From Chloropicon primus (taxonomy: Eukaryota; Chlorophyta; Chloropicophyceae; Chloropicales; Chloropicaceae), in contig CP060759.1 of assembly GCA_023205875.1 (NCBI GenBank), positions 969,501 through 1,033,500 of the forward strand: DNA of 64,000 nt, in the 5' to 3' direction. The notes under the pieces are model-generated. The model saw only the letters and a program-made list of their open reading frames with translations, was not told where the DNA came from and made no database searches. Positions 54,108-63,982 of the stretch are shown one piece after another. The number at the start of each line of letters is the position of its first letter. The first letter of the stretch is position 1. The translations under genes and the position numbers were made by a program.

Positions 54108-56066
54108 CTACTTTGTGACCCCGATCGCCTCAAGCCTGGAGATCTGCTGCCCGGTGAGCTTCCCCTTCCTCCACAGGGCCCTCTGGTTCGTGAGCCAGGC
54201 GGCGAGGTGGTTGTGGAGGTGGTTGCTGCTCTCCCTCGGAACGAGGACGTGGCCGTTCTCCTCCTGGTACGCCGTGAGCTGGTTGAACATCCTGGACCAC
54301 GCCCCTCTCCTCTCCCAGGTGAAACCCACCATGTCGAGCAGGCTCTTGTACGCGAAGGGCAGGTCGTGCCTGTTCTGCCTCATGTTGACCACCCACGGGC
54401 TCAGCCTGTGGTCCTTCGGCACGTCGCAGTGGCCGCTCACGGCCCTGAACTTGAGCAGGCCCTCAAAGTTCATCTGCCACTCCAGGCCCTCCCACTGCAT
54501 CCCGAGTCGGTCCAGCCTCTCCTTCTTCCCCGGGTCCGTGATCATCCCCCCCTCCTGCAGCACGAGCTGGATCTTCATCCACCTCGCCAGCTGCCTCACC
54601 TGCTGGGGCTCGAGCTTCACCTGCAACCCCTCGCCGCCGCCCTCGGGGACCATCAAGTCGTCGTAGAGCCGCACCAGAAGGGCCAGCATGGAGTCCACGG
54701 CGTAGTGCTGCTGAAGGGCCTCGAGGACGCCGCAAACCTCCCGAAACTTCAGAGAGTAAGGGTCCAGGTCGAAGCAGATCTCCCTCAGCATCGTCTGCCT
54801 CTCCGGCCAGATGGCCTTGGTGTACCACAAGACCTGCTGCCTCTGCATCCAGAACTTCCTGCCCTTGAGGTCCCCCGCGTAGTCCGGGCTCGAGGGCCTC
54901 AGGGTGCTCACCTTGAGCGTCCCCTTCTCCGCCCTGATCGCCCTGTAGTCCTGGTAAAACCGCAGCCACCTCGAGATGTACTTGGCGTTCCAATCAAAGT
55001 TGATGCTCTCCAACCTCTCCACGTGGCAGGGCGCCAGCCTCCCCGCGGCGTAGGCGATCCTCTGCAGCTCCGTCCACTCGTGGAGGGAGACCTCCCTCTT
55101 GCACCCGTTCACCGGGCGAGGGTGGGAGTGGCCCGTCTCCAGGATGTGGTCCAGGAGCTTGTCGAACATCCCCTCCCACTCGGAGGTGATCCCCAGGCCA
55201 AAGTCGAACCCGATGAGCTCGAGCAGCTTGACCTGGTCCTGGGACAGCTTCCCCTCCGCCTTGTGCCTCCTCACCCTGTGCGTCCACCGCTTGAGGTCCC
55301 CGGAGGACTCCGACGAGGGCCGGAAGTCGCCGTGCTTGAACCAGTGAGCCGCCAGTTGCACCGCCCTCTTGTCCCAGCTGTCCGCCCCCTCCACGTTGCA
55401 CAGGATCAGCAGGGGGACCTTGGCCACCAGACTGCCGATCCCCGCCCTCCCCTTGGGGATCCCCAGGTTCTCCAGGAAGGGGACCAGCGTGCGCACGTTC
55501 TTCAGGGCCTTGGACCTCCGCCTTCGGTCCACGAGGATGTGCCCGCCCTCCGTGACCCTCCAGGCCACCGCGACCGAGATCACGTCGTTCACCTCCTCCT
55601 CCGTCAGCTCCATGCCGAGAAGGGCCTCCTCGAGCTGGATGTACTTCGAGTTCCCGGACGTCCGGCCCCTCCTGTTGTGCCCGCCGCACTTGGAGCTCTC
55701 GGCCGACGCCACGGCTTCCTCGGAAGCCGTCTTCGCCTTGGACGTCTGGACCGGCCGGTGCTCCACGGAGAGGAAGGGGAACACCGCCTCCCCCCAGCCC
55801 TCGCCGTGCCTCTCCAGGCGGAAGATGAGCTCGGTCTCCTCCTCCTCCTTCTTTGCAACCCCCCTTGCCGTGGACGAAGACGTGCTCGCCACGTCGCCGT
55901 CGTCGTCCTCGTCGTCAAACACCAGCGAGACCCCGGGCGCCGCCTCGGGCGCCCTGCCTCGGCGGACCCGCCCCCCTCCCCCGCGACGGGGCCGGAGCAA
56001 CGCGCTCGCGAACGCCACCCCCCTCGCCGGCGACGCCCTCCCTCCTCGCGCACCCACCCTCGTCAT
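54108..56066 (-). CDS. Helicase-associated (HA)-repeat protein, probably organellar
   Basis: 652 residues from ATG 56066; the frame is open upstream and an earlier start is possible. The N-terminus MTRVGARGGRASPARGVAF is Arg/Ala/Gly-rich, like a transit peptide. After an acidic linker and a region with LVPFLENLGIPKGRAGIGSLVAKVPLLI, which recalls an mTERF motif, several HA-type modules follow. They have the spacing W...F..L..Y....G...VP......L..W....R....GKL......LE.IGF, for example WSRMFNQLTAYQEENGHVLVP with LAAWLTNQRALWRKGKLTGQQISRLEAIG, and FDKLLDHILETGHSHPRP. HA repeats occur in algal and bacterial proteins and are thought to bind nucleic acid. No helicase core is present. Confidence 0.72.
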   Translation of the reverse strand: MTRVGARGGRASPARGVAFASALLRPRRGGGGRVRRGRAPEAAPGVSLVFDDEDDDGDVASTSSSTARGVAKKEEEETELIFRLERHGEGWGEAVFPFLSVEHRPVQTSKAKTASEEAVASAESSKCGGHNRRGRTSGNSKYIQLEEALLGMELTEEEVNDVISVAVAWRVTEGGHILVDRRRRSKALKNVRTLVPFLENLGIPKGRAGIGSLVAKVPLLILCNVEGADSWDKRAVQLAAHWFKHGDFRPSSESSGDLKRWTHRVRRHKAEGKLSQDQVKLLELIGFDFGLGITSEWEGMFDKLLDHILETGHSHPRPVNGCKREVSLHEWTELQRIAYAAGRLAPCHVERLESINFDWNAKYISRWLRFYQDYRAIRAEKGTLKVSTLRPSSPDYAGDLKGRKFWMQRQQVLWYTKAIWPERQTMLREICFDLDPYSLKFREVCGVLEALQQHYAVDSMLALLVRLYDDLMVPEGGGEGLQVKLEPQQVRQLARWMKIQLVLQEGGMITDPGKKERLDRLGMQWEGLEWQMNFEGLLKFRAVSGHCDVPKDHRLSPWVVNMRQNRHDLPFAYKSLLDMVGFTWERRGAWSRMFNQLTAYQEENGHVLVPRESSNHLHNHLAAWLTNQRALWRKGKLTGQQISRLEAIGVTK

Positions 56067-56590
56067 CCTCCCTGGAGTGGATGCCGTGTGTCCTCCCCTC
56101 GAAACAACCCTTCCCCTTGGCCAAACCCTTCGACCGAGGTGTCTCCCGAAAGCCCTCGAGCCGCAGCTTCCCGCCCGACCGGTCCCCTCTCCCCCTCCCC
56201 ACGCCCCTCGCGGTCCCTCTCGCTCCAACGCAAGCCCCTTCCCCTCGAAGACACGCCGAGATCTCCTATTGGCTCTCCTCCTCAAGAAGAAGATCTCCTC
56301 TTCTTTGAGATAAGCAAGCCGCGTTTACACTCCAATACCTATCGCGTTTACACTCCAATACGGGGTACACCATCAGTTTCAAATGTAACGTCTGACCGGC
56401 TGATGCTTGGGGTGGAAGCGAAGCGAGGCTGCGCGGCCGGTTGCTGAGACCCGGTCCCGGAAACGAAGCGGGAGTCGATTGGGACCAGACCTTTGGCGAA
56501 CACTTTTGTTGTTGTTGCTTTTTTTGCTGTTTCTTGTCTTCCGTTCCGTTCCGTTTTAGCCTCTTTAGCCTCTCCTTCCTCTTCGCTCTC
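56067..56590. other. Divergent gap upstream of the HA-repeat gene and the 56.6-kb gene
   Basis: 524 bp between divergent starts. A 24-bp near-duplicate (TTACACTCCAATACCTATCGCG-like) occurs around 56326-56365. No independent gene supported; possible longer N-terminus of the HA protein. Confidence 0.35.
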
Positions 56591-57481
56591 ATGGCGGGCC
56601 ACGGGAGCTCGCCTGGTGTCGTGGACGAGAACTCGGCGGTGAGGTGGAAGCGCGTGACGAGGGTGGGGGACCGGTACAAGCTGTGCGGCGGGGAGTCGGG
56701 CTCCGAAACCAATCAGGAAGAGCCGGCCTTCTTCGTGAGGGTGGACCCGTCCACCAACCGCCTCGTGGACGGGAAGCTGTACGAGAGAAGGGTGGCGAGG
56801 GGAAGCGGCGGCAAGAAGGAGAGGCACGGCTGCTTCCGCCCGGGCGCGCGGCGGAAGCAGAGCCACGAGTCCCCGGCCCGGGACATTCCCCTGTCGCGGC
56901 AGCCGGTCTTTGGCCAACGAGGAGCAGCGTGCACCCCGGAGGCCTCGCTCCACACGTGGATCCCGAAGTCGAGTCGCTGGGCCGCGAGCAGGAGGAGAGA
57001 CCTTCGGGCGTCCCCGGCCAGGCCTCCGGTGGACTGCGAGGCGCTCGTCGGGAGAATGGACGAGCTCTGGGGGGGAGTGGCGGCGACCGCACGGGAGGCT
57101 GCTGCGACCCCGCCAGGCGTCCTATCCGAGGTCGAGGGGAACAGAATCCCCGCGGAGGGCATGACCCCCGAGCCCCTCGCCTTCTTCGCGGAGCTGCCCC
57201 CTGATGCCTCGAGGACTCTGTTGGACTCCGCCATGTGCAGCCCCGCCGCCGGGAAGCGGGAGGGGGACCCGCCACCCGTCGTGGTGGACGTGACCCTCGC
57301 CCAGGGCCTCCTCAAGACCTCGAAGAGGGAGAACAGGCGTCGACTGAAGGAGCGGAAGCGGGACTTGCTACGGAAGATTTCGAGTTTCGAGTCCAAGCTG
57401 AACACCCAAGAGCACAATTTGGGCGCTCCCCTTCCTCAGAACATCCGAGACAGATTGAGGGCCCTCTCCTCGGGTCCCTGA
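56591..57481 (+). CDS. Hypothetical protein, basic
   Basis: 296 residues from ATG 56591. It starts MAGHGSSPGVVDENSAVRWKRV; the middle is rich in Arg, Ser and Pro without clear structure, and the C-terminal 70 residues contain a basic helical stretch (LKTSKRENRRRLKERKRDLLRKISSFESKLN) that could be a coiled coil or nucleic-acid contact. No domain recognised, no signal peptide. Codon use matches neighbouring genes, and a TGTAA motif lies 30 bp after the stop, supporting a real gene. Confidence 0.65.
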   Translation: MAGHGSSPGVVDENSAVRWKRVTRVGDRYKLCGGESGSETNQEEPAFFVRVDPSTNRLVDGKLYERRVARGSGGKKERHGCFRPGARRKQSHESPARDIPLSRQPVFGQRGAACTPEASLHTWIPKSSRWAASRRRDLRASPARPPVDCEALVGRMDELWGGVAATAREAAATPPGVLSEVEGNRIPAEGMTPEPLAFFAELPPDASRTLLDSAMCSPAAGKREGDPPPVVVDVTLAQGLLKTSKRENRRRLKERKRDLLRKISSFESKLNTQEHNLGAPLPQNIRDRLRALSSGP

Positions 57482-57510
57482 CCCCCCTTCCCACCCCCAC
57501 TCCAATTTTG

Positions 57511-57515
57511 TGTAA
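57511..57515 (+). terminator. Candidate TGTAA polyadenylation signal of the hypothetical gene
   Basis: TGTAA is 30 bp beyond the stop codon. Confidence 0.45.
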
Positions 57516-57676
57516 TTGTGTACTAGTAGCTGTCGTTGTTTCACCATCAGCAATCAATCGCAATCGTCGTCCCGCGCGCTCTCTCTCTTCCTCTTCGTCT
57601 TCCTCTTCCTCTTCCTCTTGGTCCCCCTCAGCAGCAGCAGCAAAAGCTCTCCAGGCAGGCGGGTGGGGGGGGAGCG

Positions 57677-59164
57677 ATGGCGCTGACGAGGGGACTGGCG
57701 CAGAGCTTCGGTGCTCGGGGGGCTTGGGGCGGCCGGCTGTGGTCCTCGTCCTCCTCGCCGCCCTGCCGCCTCGTCCGGGACCACGTCGCGGACGTCCTCG
57801 CCCACCCAAGCGACGGGTACTTCAGCTCCCGGCCGCACGTCGTGGGCAAGGTCGAGGAGCCCCTGAGCTTCAAGACGATGATCGGCAAGTCCGGGTACGA
57901 CTACAAGGTCCGGGACCTGTACCGCGCCAGGGGGACGTCGTGGCTGACGCCGGCGGAGATCTTCCAGCCCTATTACGGCCAAGCGGTCGCGAGGTACCTC
58001 GTGCAAGACCTGCTGGAGAGGGGGGAGCAGGAGCTGAGGGTGTGCGAGATTGGCGGTGGGAACGGCACGCTCGCGGCGAACGTGCTGGACTACGTGAGGA
58101 GCAGGCACCCCGACCTTTACGAGAGGACCAAGTACACCGTCGTCGACGTCTCCAAGGCCCTGTGCGAGAGGCAAGAGCTGCTTGTGGCCGGGCACGACGA
58201 GCTGCACTCGAGTCGATTCACGACGGTCGCAGGGGATGCCGCGGACGGGGGGGTCTGGAGGGGTCTGGTTCGCGAGCGGGAGGGCCACGTGTACGTCCTT
58301 GGCACGGAAATCCTCGACAACCTTCCTCACGACCGCGTCGAGAAGGTCGGCGGCGAGTGGATGGAGACCTGGATACGGTACGACGACGACGACAGCCCGA
58401 ACGGCAGGGAGGAGCTTCGGCCCCTGCGAGACCGTTCCATCGGGAGGTGCCTCGAGGCCTTCGACTGGGTGGGGGCCCGGGAGGGCGCGGGAAGCGAAGC
58501 CGAGGACGCCGGCTTCCTGAGCTCGCTCGAGAACTTCCTCTTGAGTGGCAGCGCGGGCCCCGAGGGCTCGAGGGGGGAGGACGACGACGAGGTCGTCTTC
58601 CTGCCCACGGCGGCCGTGTCCATTCTGGAGAGCCTCTCGATTGAGATCCCGGATCACACGCTCGTCCTGATCGACTTTGACAGTCTCCCGGACGTGCAAC
58701 TGCGGGGGCGAAACGCTCCCCTCGTCTCGAACACGGAGATGGCGGAGGCCAGGGACGCCTCCACCTACCTGGTTCCGGTGGGTTCCCAGTAAGTTTTCAC
58801 GAGGATATGCGCTTTGGAGTTCCCGGCCATCGAAGGAGTTGCTGACCGAATCTTTCCTTTCTTTCTCCCGTTCCTGTCCCTCTCCCGCACCCACACGCCC
58901 ACCACGCACCCCCCCAAAAAAAAATGAAACAGCGATATCTTCTTCCCGACCAACTTCTCCGCACTGCGCGCCCTGTACTCTGGGATCATGACCTCCGAGG
59001 CCGGGACGCCGGGCCGAGTGTCCGCGGCCACGAGGCCCTCCAGCGAGTTCTTCAAGGAGTTTGCGGACTTGCAGATGACGACCACCATGAGCGGGTACAA
59101 TCCCCTCATCGAGGACTTTCGCAACACCCAAGTCTTCGTCGGCCAGCGGACCACCAAGCAGTGA
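57677..59164 (+). CDS. MidA/NDUFAF7-family SAM-dependent methyltransferase, probably mitochondrial
   Basis: Exons 57677-58788 and 58933-59164 (GT-AG, phase 2), 447 residues. NDUFAF7/MidA methylates an arginine of the complex I 49-kDa subunit during assembly. Residues 1-35 form an Arg/Ser-rich leader (MALTRGLAQSFGARG), fitting mitochondrial import. Family features: DYKVRDLYRARGTSWLTPAEIFQPYYGQ, the SAM-binding CEIGGGNGTLAANVLDYV (about 115-132), VYVLGTEILDNLPHDRV, and DHTLVLIDFDSLP. Splicing then joins SHDIFFPTNFSALRALY, with the closing SGYNPLIEDFRNTQVFVG. The exon junction is convincing because the family continues directly across it. It may be a plant-specific branch of the family; exact substrate not established. 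Confidence 0.85.
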
Positions 59165-59231
59165 AGAAGCGAAAAGAACCCCTGTGCCTGTGGGAGGTTT
59201 CCTTCTTTTCTTTCTTTCTTTCTTTATTTAT

Positions 59232-59236
59232 TGTAA
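59232..59236 (+). terminator. Candidate TGTAA polyadenylation signal of the methyltransferase gene
   Basis: TGTAA occurs 67 bp after the stop codon. Confidence 0.5.
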
Positions 59237-59269
59237 TAAAGCTGATTCTTTCGGACCGGAAACTCCACG

Positions 59270-59326
59270 ATGGTGGTGGCACCGGCACTGGCATTGGCAT
59301 TGGCATTGGCACTGGCACTGGCATTG
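59270..59326 (+). repeat. GGCATT/GGCACT hexamer repeat
   Basis: About eight imperfect hexamers in the 3' flank of the methyltransferase gene, followed by a (CT)n run. Confidence 0.85.
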
Positions 59327-59513
59327 CTCTCTCTCTCTCTCTCTCCGCCCAAGTCAAGTTCTCTCCCTCCAATCTCTCATTGCGATTGGCCCGCCTTAAT
59401 CCATGTCAGCAGCGAGATCAAAGAGATCAGATCTATCGGAAATAATATCTCAGGAGAGCGCGAGGCGAGGACGAGACAGCGAGGACGACGCAAAGGATAC
59501 GGATACGAAAGAC

Positions 59514-60362
59514 ATGAACCAAGCACTTGTGAAGAGGAGCGCCCTGTCTCGAGGTACGAGGGATGCTGACGCGCGCAACACGAGAGAAAGGGCACGTTCG
59601 CTCCTTCGCTCTCGTTTGAAAGAAAAGAGCCTAGACTGACTCTCGCTTCTGAATCCTTTGTTTTCCCACGACCTTCCCTCCGAGCAAGGCCTCGGCAGGA
59701 GGGCGACGAGGAGAGTGACGAGCGCAAAGGTCGTGCTGAAGCCTATCGGTGAGTCTCTCCCCTCGTCGTGCCCCGACCTTCAAGCGCTGACGACTGACCA
59801 TTCTCTCTCTCTCTCTCTCTCTCCTCCTGTGATCTCGCTCGCTCTTGGCGGGCGTGCGCGTGCCCAGGCGACAACGACCCCGACTACGTGATCAGGTCGG
59901 GCCTCAAGGCGCCACCGCAGGCCGTCGCAATTGAGGTGAGTGGAGCACGACCGCTTTGAAGAGAGGCTGGCTTGGCTGACTTTCTCTCCCTCTCTCTCTC
60001 TCTCTTTTCGCCTGCAGCTTTCGACGGGAAGCTCAGTGGTCGGCAGGGACGAGGACTGCGACTTGATCATTCCGATCCCAACCGTTTCTGGATCCCACGC
60101 CAAGGTGGAGCTCGAGGGAGAGACCTTGGTGAGTGTCGCGCGCGCTAGTTCATCTTGATCCCGCTCGCTCTGACCGATTTTTCTTTTCCTCCTCACGAAG
60201 TTTGTCACCGATTTGGAGAGCACCAATGGAACTTTCGTCAACAACGAGAGGATCGAGCCAGGATCCAAGACGCAGCTCTCCCCCGGGTCGAACGTGATCT
60301 TCGGCGACTCCAACCTTGCTGCTTACGTCGTCCAGCAGGACAGCGCCGCGAGCGCCGAGTAA
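59514..60362 (+). CDS. Small FHA-domain protein, plastid-type, five exons
   Basis: Exons 59514-59553, 59689-59748, 59868-59935, 60018-60128, 60201-60362 (all GT-AG; phases 1, 1, 0, 0), 146 residues. The first two exons give a basic leader, MNQALVKRSALSRGLGRRAT, like an organelle transit peptide. The FHA fold (about 55-140) follows: SSVVGRDEDCDLIIPIPTVSGSHAKVEL with the phosphothreonine-binding GR and SGSH, then FVTDLESTNGTFVNNERI with TNGT, and NVIFGDSNLAAYVV. FHA domains bind phosphothreonine peptides; the layout resembles single-domain plant chloroplast FHA proteins. Each short exon is required to complete the fold. The first exon is the least certain. Confidence 0.85.
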
Positions 60363-61030
60363 AACTGGCTGCGACAACGCCAGCGCGACAACAATAAGAA
60401 CATTTTTCCTCTCTCAAGAACACTTTTTGTGATCCATTTTTCATCAACCATTCGAAAGACAGAGGGCTCTCTCCCTCTCCCTCTCCCTCTTCCACTGACA
60501 CACGCCCTCGGAAACTGCTGGTCTCGATGCTGCTCCCGAAGGAATAATGTTGACTCGGCTCTGCAAGTTCCCGGTGGCCCGAAAGCACGCGCGGCCCAGG
60601 CCCCCGCTCGTCCCCCATGGAGCCTCCCCGCTCGTCCTCCTCCCCTGCGTTGGTTCCCCTTCCCCGTTCTTCAACGGCGAAAATAAAGTCAATCCTCGGT
60701 TTCTGGTTTTCTTTGCTTCTAGTTAGGAGAATACGACAACGCATGTGACCTCTGAGTCACCTCATCAGGAGGAGAGGAGAGGAGCGAGGAGGAAGGGGTG
60801 TGGGTGTGCGTGTGTGGGTGTGGTGGGAACTTCGAGGACAGGGCAACGAGGCAGGGAACGAGGGGGAGGACGAGGTGCGTGGTACTGGAGGGTGACGAGG
60901 GCGGGGGAACGAGGTGCGAATACTTGCTTCGTGAGGAGGTACGAGGCGGTGCAGTGAGACATGGTTTGCAGACTTGGGATGCTGACGCGTTTTTCTTTTC
61001 CTCTTTTCGTGCAAAGGCGGAACCGACGGC
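60363..61030. other. Gap between FHA and coiled-coil genes
   Basis: 668 bp. A splice-acceptor-like GTGCAAAG lies just before 61017 and keeps frame with the next gene, so an unidentified 5' exon of that gene may lie here. TGTGGGTG repeats occur near 60797-60825. No other feature recognised. Confidence 0.35.
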
Positions 61031-61172
61031 ATGGAGGAGGTGGGGATGGGAGAAGGGGGCATGGAGGAGGGGAAAGTCCAGGAGAAGAGGGCTTTCACTC
61101 CCGAGGAGGTCCTCGACGAGCTCAGAGAGGAGGTAAGACGCGCGTTCGCAACGTCAACAGCATCTTCTTCTT

Positions 61173-61203
<31 letters not shown>

Positions 61204-62093
61204 GTCACTTTCGGCTTTTTCTAACAAAGCTTTGTTTTTCTCTTCACGCGTTTTCTTTCTCCTCCTCCTTTCTCCTCCTCGGCAACAGGTCAAGGACGAG
61301 CTCGAAGCAGCGAGGCGAGAGTCTGCCATGGCGGAGGCCGAGGTTTCGGACTTGCGGCAAGAAATAGAGCGCGTCCAGGTACGAAGTCGTTTTTCTGCGT
61401 CCCTCTTTGATCCCTTGCTGGCCAAACCAAAACCCACTAACGCTCGCTCGCTTCGTCCTCGTCGTCCTCCGTTGTTGCGTGTTTCAGGGCGAGGCGTTGG
61501 AATCAAAGTTCCTCGTGAAGAAGTTCCTCGTGGAGCACGAGAGGGAGAAGGCAACGTACCAGCACGAGGTGCGCGAGCTCCAAAGGTACATCAATGGCAA
61601 CAAGGACAAGATCGAGGAACTGGAGGCCACAGTCATTGTAGCAAGAAAGCAGCAGCTCGAGAAGGACGCTGAGATCAGGGAGATCCTGTCGAGGGCTGAG
61701 GCCGCGGAGGAGAACGGAAGGTTCCTCAAGGCCCAGTGCGAGAGGAGCAAGAAGGACAGCCTGAGCAGGCTACGAAAAGACTTCGAGGAGCGCAGCATTC
61801 ATATCGAGCTGGACCACAAGGAGCAGATCGCGAAGCTGCAGGAGCAGCACAAGGGGGAGCTCGATGCCGCCATCGCGGACTGCAAGAAGTTGTACGAGGG
61901 CAAGATAAGGGACGCCAAGGCGGCGTTGCTTCACTCGCAGCACGAGGCCTTGATCGTGGGTGAGAAGCTCAAGGCCGCGGAAGCAAGGGTCTTGCAGCTC
62001 GAGGCAGCCTCCGAGGCGGCGACCAACTCCTGCGGCGACAAGCAAAGACGCCTTGAGAACAACGTGCGAGGGGTCTCCAGCCTGAAAGCGTGA
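61031..62093 (+). CDS. Coiled-coil protein of unknown function
   Basis: Exons 61031-61132, 61289-61378, 61488-62093 (GT-AG, phase 0 throughout), 265 residues. Nearly the whole product is predicted heptad-repeat helix rich in Glu, Lys, Ala and Leu: TPEEVLDELREEVKDELEAARRE, EVSDLRQEIERVQ, FLVEHEREKATYQHEVRELQRYI, KDSLSRLRKDFEERSIHIELDHKEQIAKL. Resembles ciliary or cytoskeletal coiled-coil proteins in general character only. The true start may be in an upstream exon. Confidence 0.75.
61161..61203 (+). repeat. (TTC)n microsatellite in an intron
   Basis: About fourteen TTC units within the first intron of the coiled-coil gene. Confidence 0.9.
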
Positions 62094-62195
62094 CCTCGCT
62101 TTTCCCGAGGAGAATCGACACGAGCAGCGACAGGAGTTTACTCTCCTCCGCCCTCTCGTTGTAGAGTCAGATTATGTTGTTGTTGTAGCATTAGG

Positions 62196-62205
62196 TGTAA
62201 TGTAA
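62196..62205 (+). terminator. Doubled TGTAA polyadenylation signal of the coiled-coil gene
   Basis: Two adjacent TGTAA motifs about 105 bp after the stop codon. Confidence 0.5.
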
Positions 62206-62494
62206 GAACCGTCTTCGTCTTTCTTGTTCCCCCCTTTCCCTTTCCTCATCTATTCAATGAGATCTTGGCCGGCTTCCCCCAGCATCCACGATCCAGGCTT
62301 TGGAGGACAGAGACTGAAACGCCTGTTGGCTTCTTCTTCTTCTTTGGTTGTGAAGAACCCAGCAGGGCGGGTACCGCAGTGGCGCGACCGGGCGGCAGGA
62401 CGAGGAGGCGGGTCTCATGGACGCCTCGGCTTGGGCTTGACGGGCGCCGCGTCCTTTGCCGGGAGTGGAAGCACGACGAAGGGGAAGAGGCAGG

Positions 62495-63982
62495 ATGGAG
62501 GCAAGCGTTTCGAGGATTCGGCTCTCCGCGGGGGCCAGCGTCAGCAACGCGGGGAGTCGGCTCCGGTGCCACGTTGCTCGGCCCTCTCGCCGCCTGGAGG
62601 ACCTGGCCTGGGGCAGGCGATTACCCGCGAAGAAAGGTCTCGACACCCCACGCGGGCGCGGGAAGGTCCAGAGGAGCTTGAAGGCTCAGCCCGAGGTGGG
62701 GCCCGAGACCAGCACGGCGGTCGAGTTCGGCGCCGTCCACGAGGGGGACGAGTACTTCCTGCTGACCTACCTGAAGCAGAAGGCGGACCAAGCGGAAGAG
62801 GGCACGGGGGAGTCCAGCAGCGTGGTGGCCCCCTCGGAGAGCGAGGGCGAGGACGACGCAGGGGAGAGGGACGCAGGGGCTCGGCACCACCTCGACATAC
62901 CCTACCAGTGCGACAGCGACGTTGGCGGGCTGACAGTCAAGGAGCTGTGCCGGAGCTCGGCGGTGTACAATCCGGAGATCTCGTGGCTGGCTTTCAACTG
63001 GCGGGTGCTTTCCCAAGCGTGCAGCGAGAGGGTGCCGCTGCTGGAGAAGCTGTTCTTCCTGGGCGTCTCCGCATCGAATTTGGACGAGTTCTTCGCAAAG
63101 CGCGTGGGAGGCTTGAAGAGGCAGCTGGAGGCCAGCAAGGCGGACAAGCTCATGGAGGAGGAGGACCCTCTGATTTGGTCCCCAGACCATCAGCTCAAGC
63201 TCATAGCGGAGAACGTGAAGCAGCTCTCCCACCATCAGTCCCAGATCCTCCACACCCACCTCGAGCCGAGGCTGGCCGAGGAGGGCGTCCACATCACCAA
63301 GCGGTTCGCGGACCTGAGCCCAAACGAAAGGGAGAGGCTCACCAAGTACTTCACTGAGGAGCTCGAGCTGCTCCTGACGCCAATCAAGATGGATCCGGGC
63401 CACCCTTTCCCCTTCCTGCAGTCCCTCAGCATCGGGCTGGGGGTGAGACTGCAAGACTTGGGGGAAGACGCCGCCGCGGAGGGGGTCTCCTACGCCGTGG
63501 TGACCATTCCCTCGACCGTGGACAGGTGGATCAAGGTGGAGACCACCGGAAGCGAGGGTGGGAGCGGCAGGGGGATAGCCTTCCTTCCCGTGGAGCAGCT
63601 CATCATCAGCCACCTGGATCAGCTCTTCGGCGGCTGGAAGATCTTGGACGCCTGGCCTTACAGGGTGACGAGGAACGCCGAGCTGGAGAGGCACGAGGAT
63701 GAGGCCGAGGACCTGCTGGAGATGATCGCGGAGGAAGTCAGGGAAAGGATGTTCGCCCCTTTCGTGAGGCTGGAGGTGTTGCAGGGGACCCCAAACGACC
63801 TGGTCAATCTCCTGACGAACGAGCTGGAGCTCAACGCGGAGAGGGACGTCTACCACATCGAGTCTCTTTTGGATCTGTCGGACCTGAAGTCTCTCAAGAT
63901 TCCCGCGGACTCCCACCTTTCTAAACTCAAGTACCCGAGGTACGCCCCGGTCCCCATGAGCACGAACCCGTCCAGCACCCCG
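62495..63982 (+). CDS. PPK1: Polyphosphate kinase PPK1, N-terminal part; continues beyond window
   Basis: Polymerises the gamma-phosphate of ATP into polyphosphate. 496 codons are open from ATG 62495 to a donor-like CCG|GTGAGT at 63982, in phase 0; the rest is outside. Residues 1-70 are basic and Ser-rich (MEASVSRIRLSAGASVSNAG), like an organelle transit peptide. The N-domain signature is unmistakable: NPEISWLAFNWRVLSQA, PLLEKLFFLGVSASNLDEFFAKRVGGL, then helical-domain features LTPIKMDPGHPFPFLQSLSIGLGV, and a middle section YAVVTIPSTVDRWI and AFLPVEQLIISHLDQLFGGW. Later VTRNAELERHEDEAEDLLEMI and FVRLEVLQG follow the PPK1 order. The catalytic His region lies beyond the edge. PPK1 is bacterial-type and patchily present in eukaryotes. 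Confidence 0.92.
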
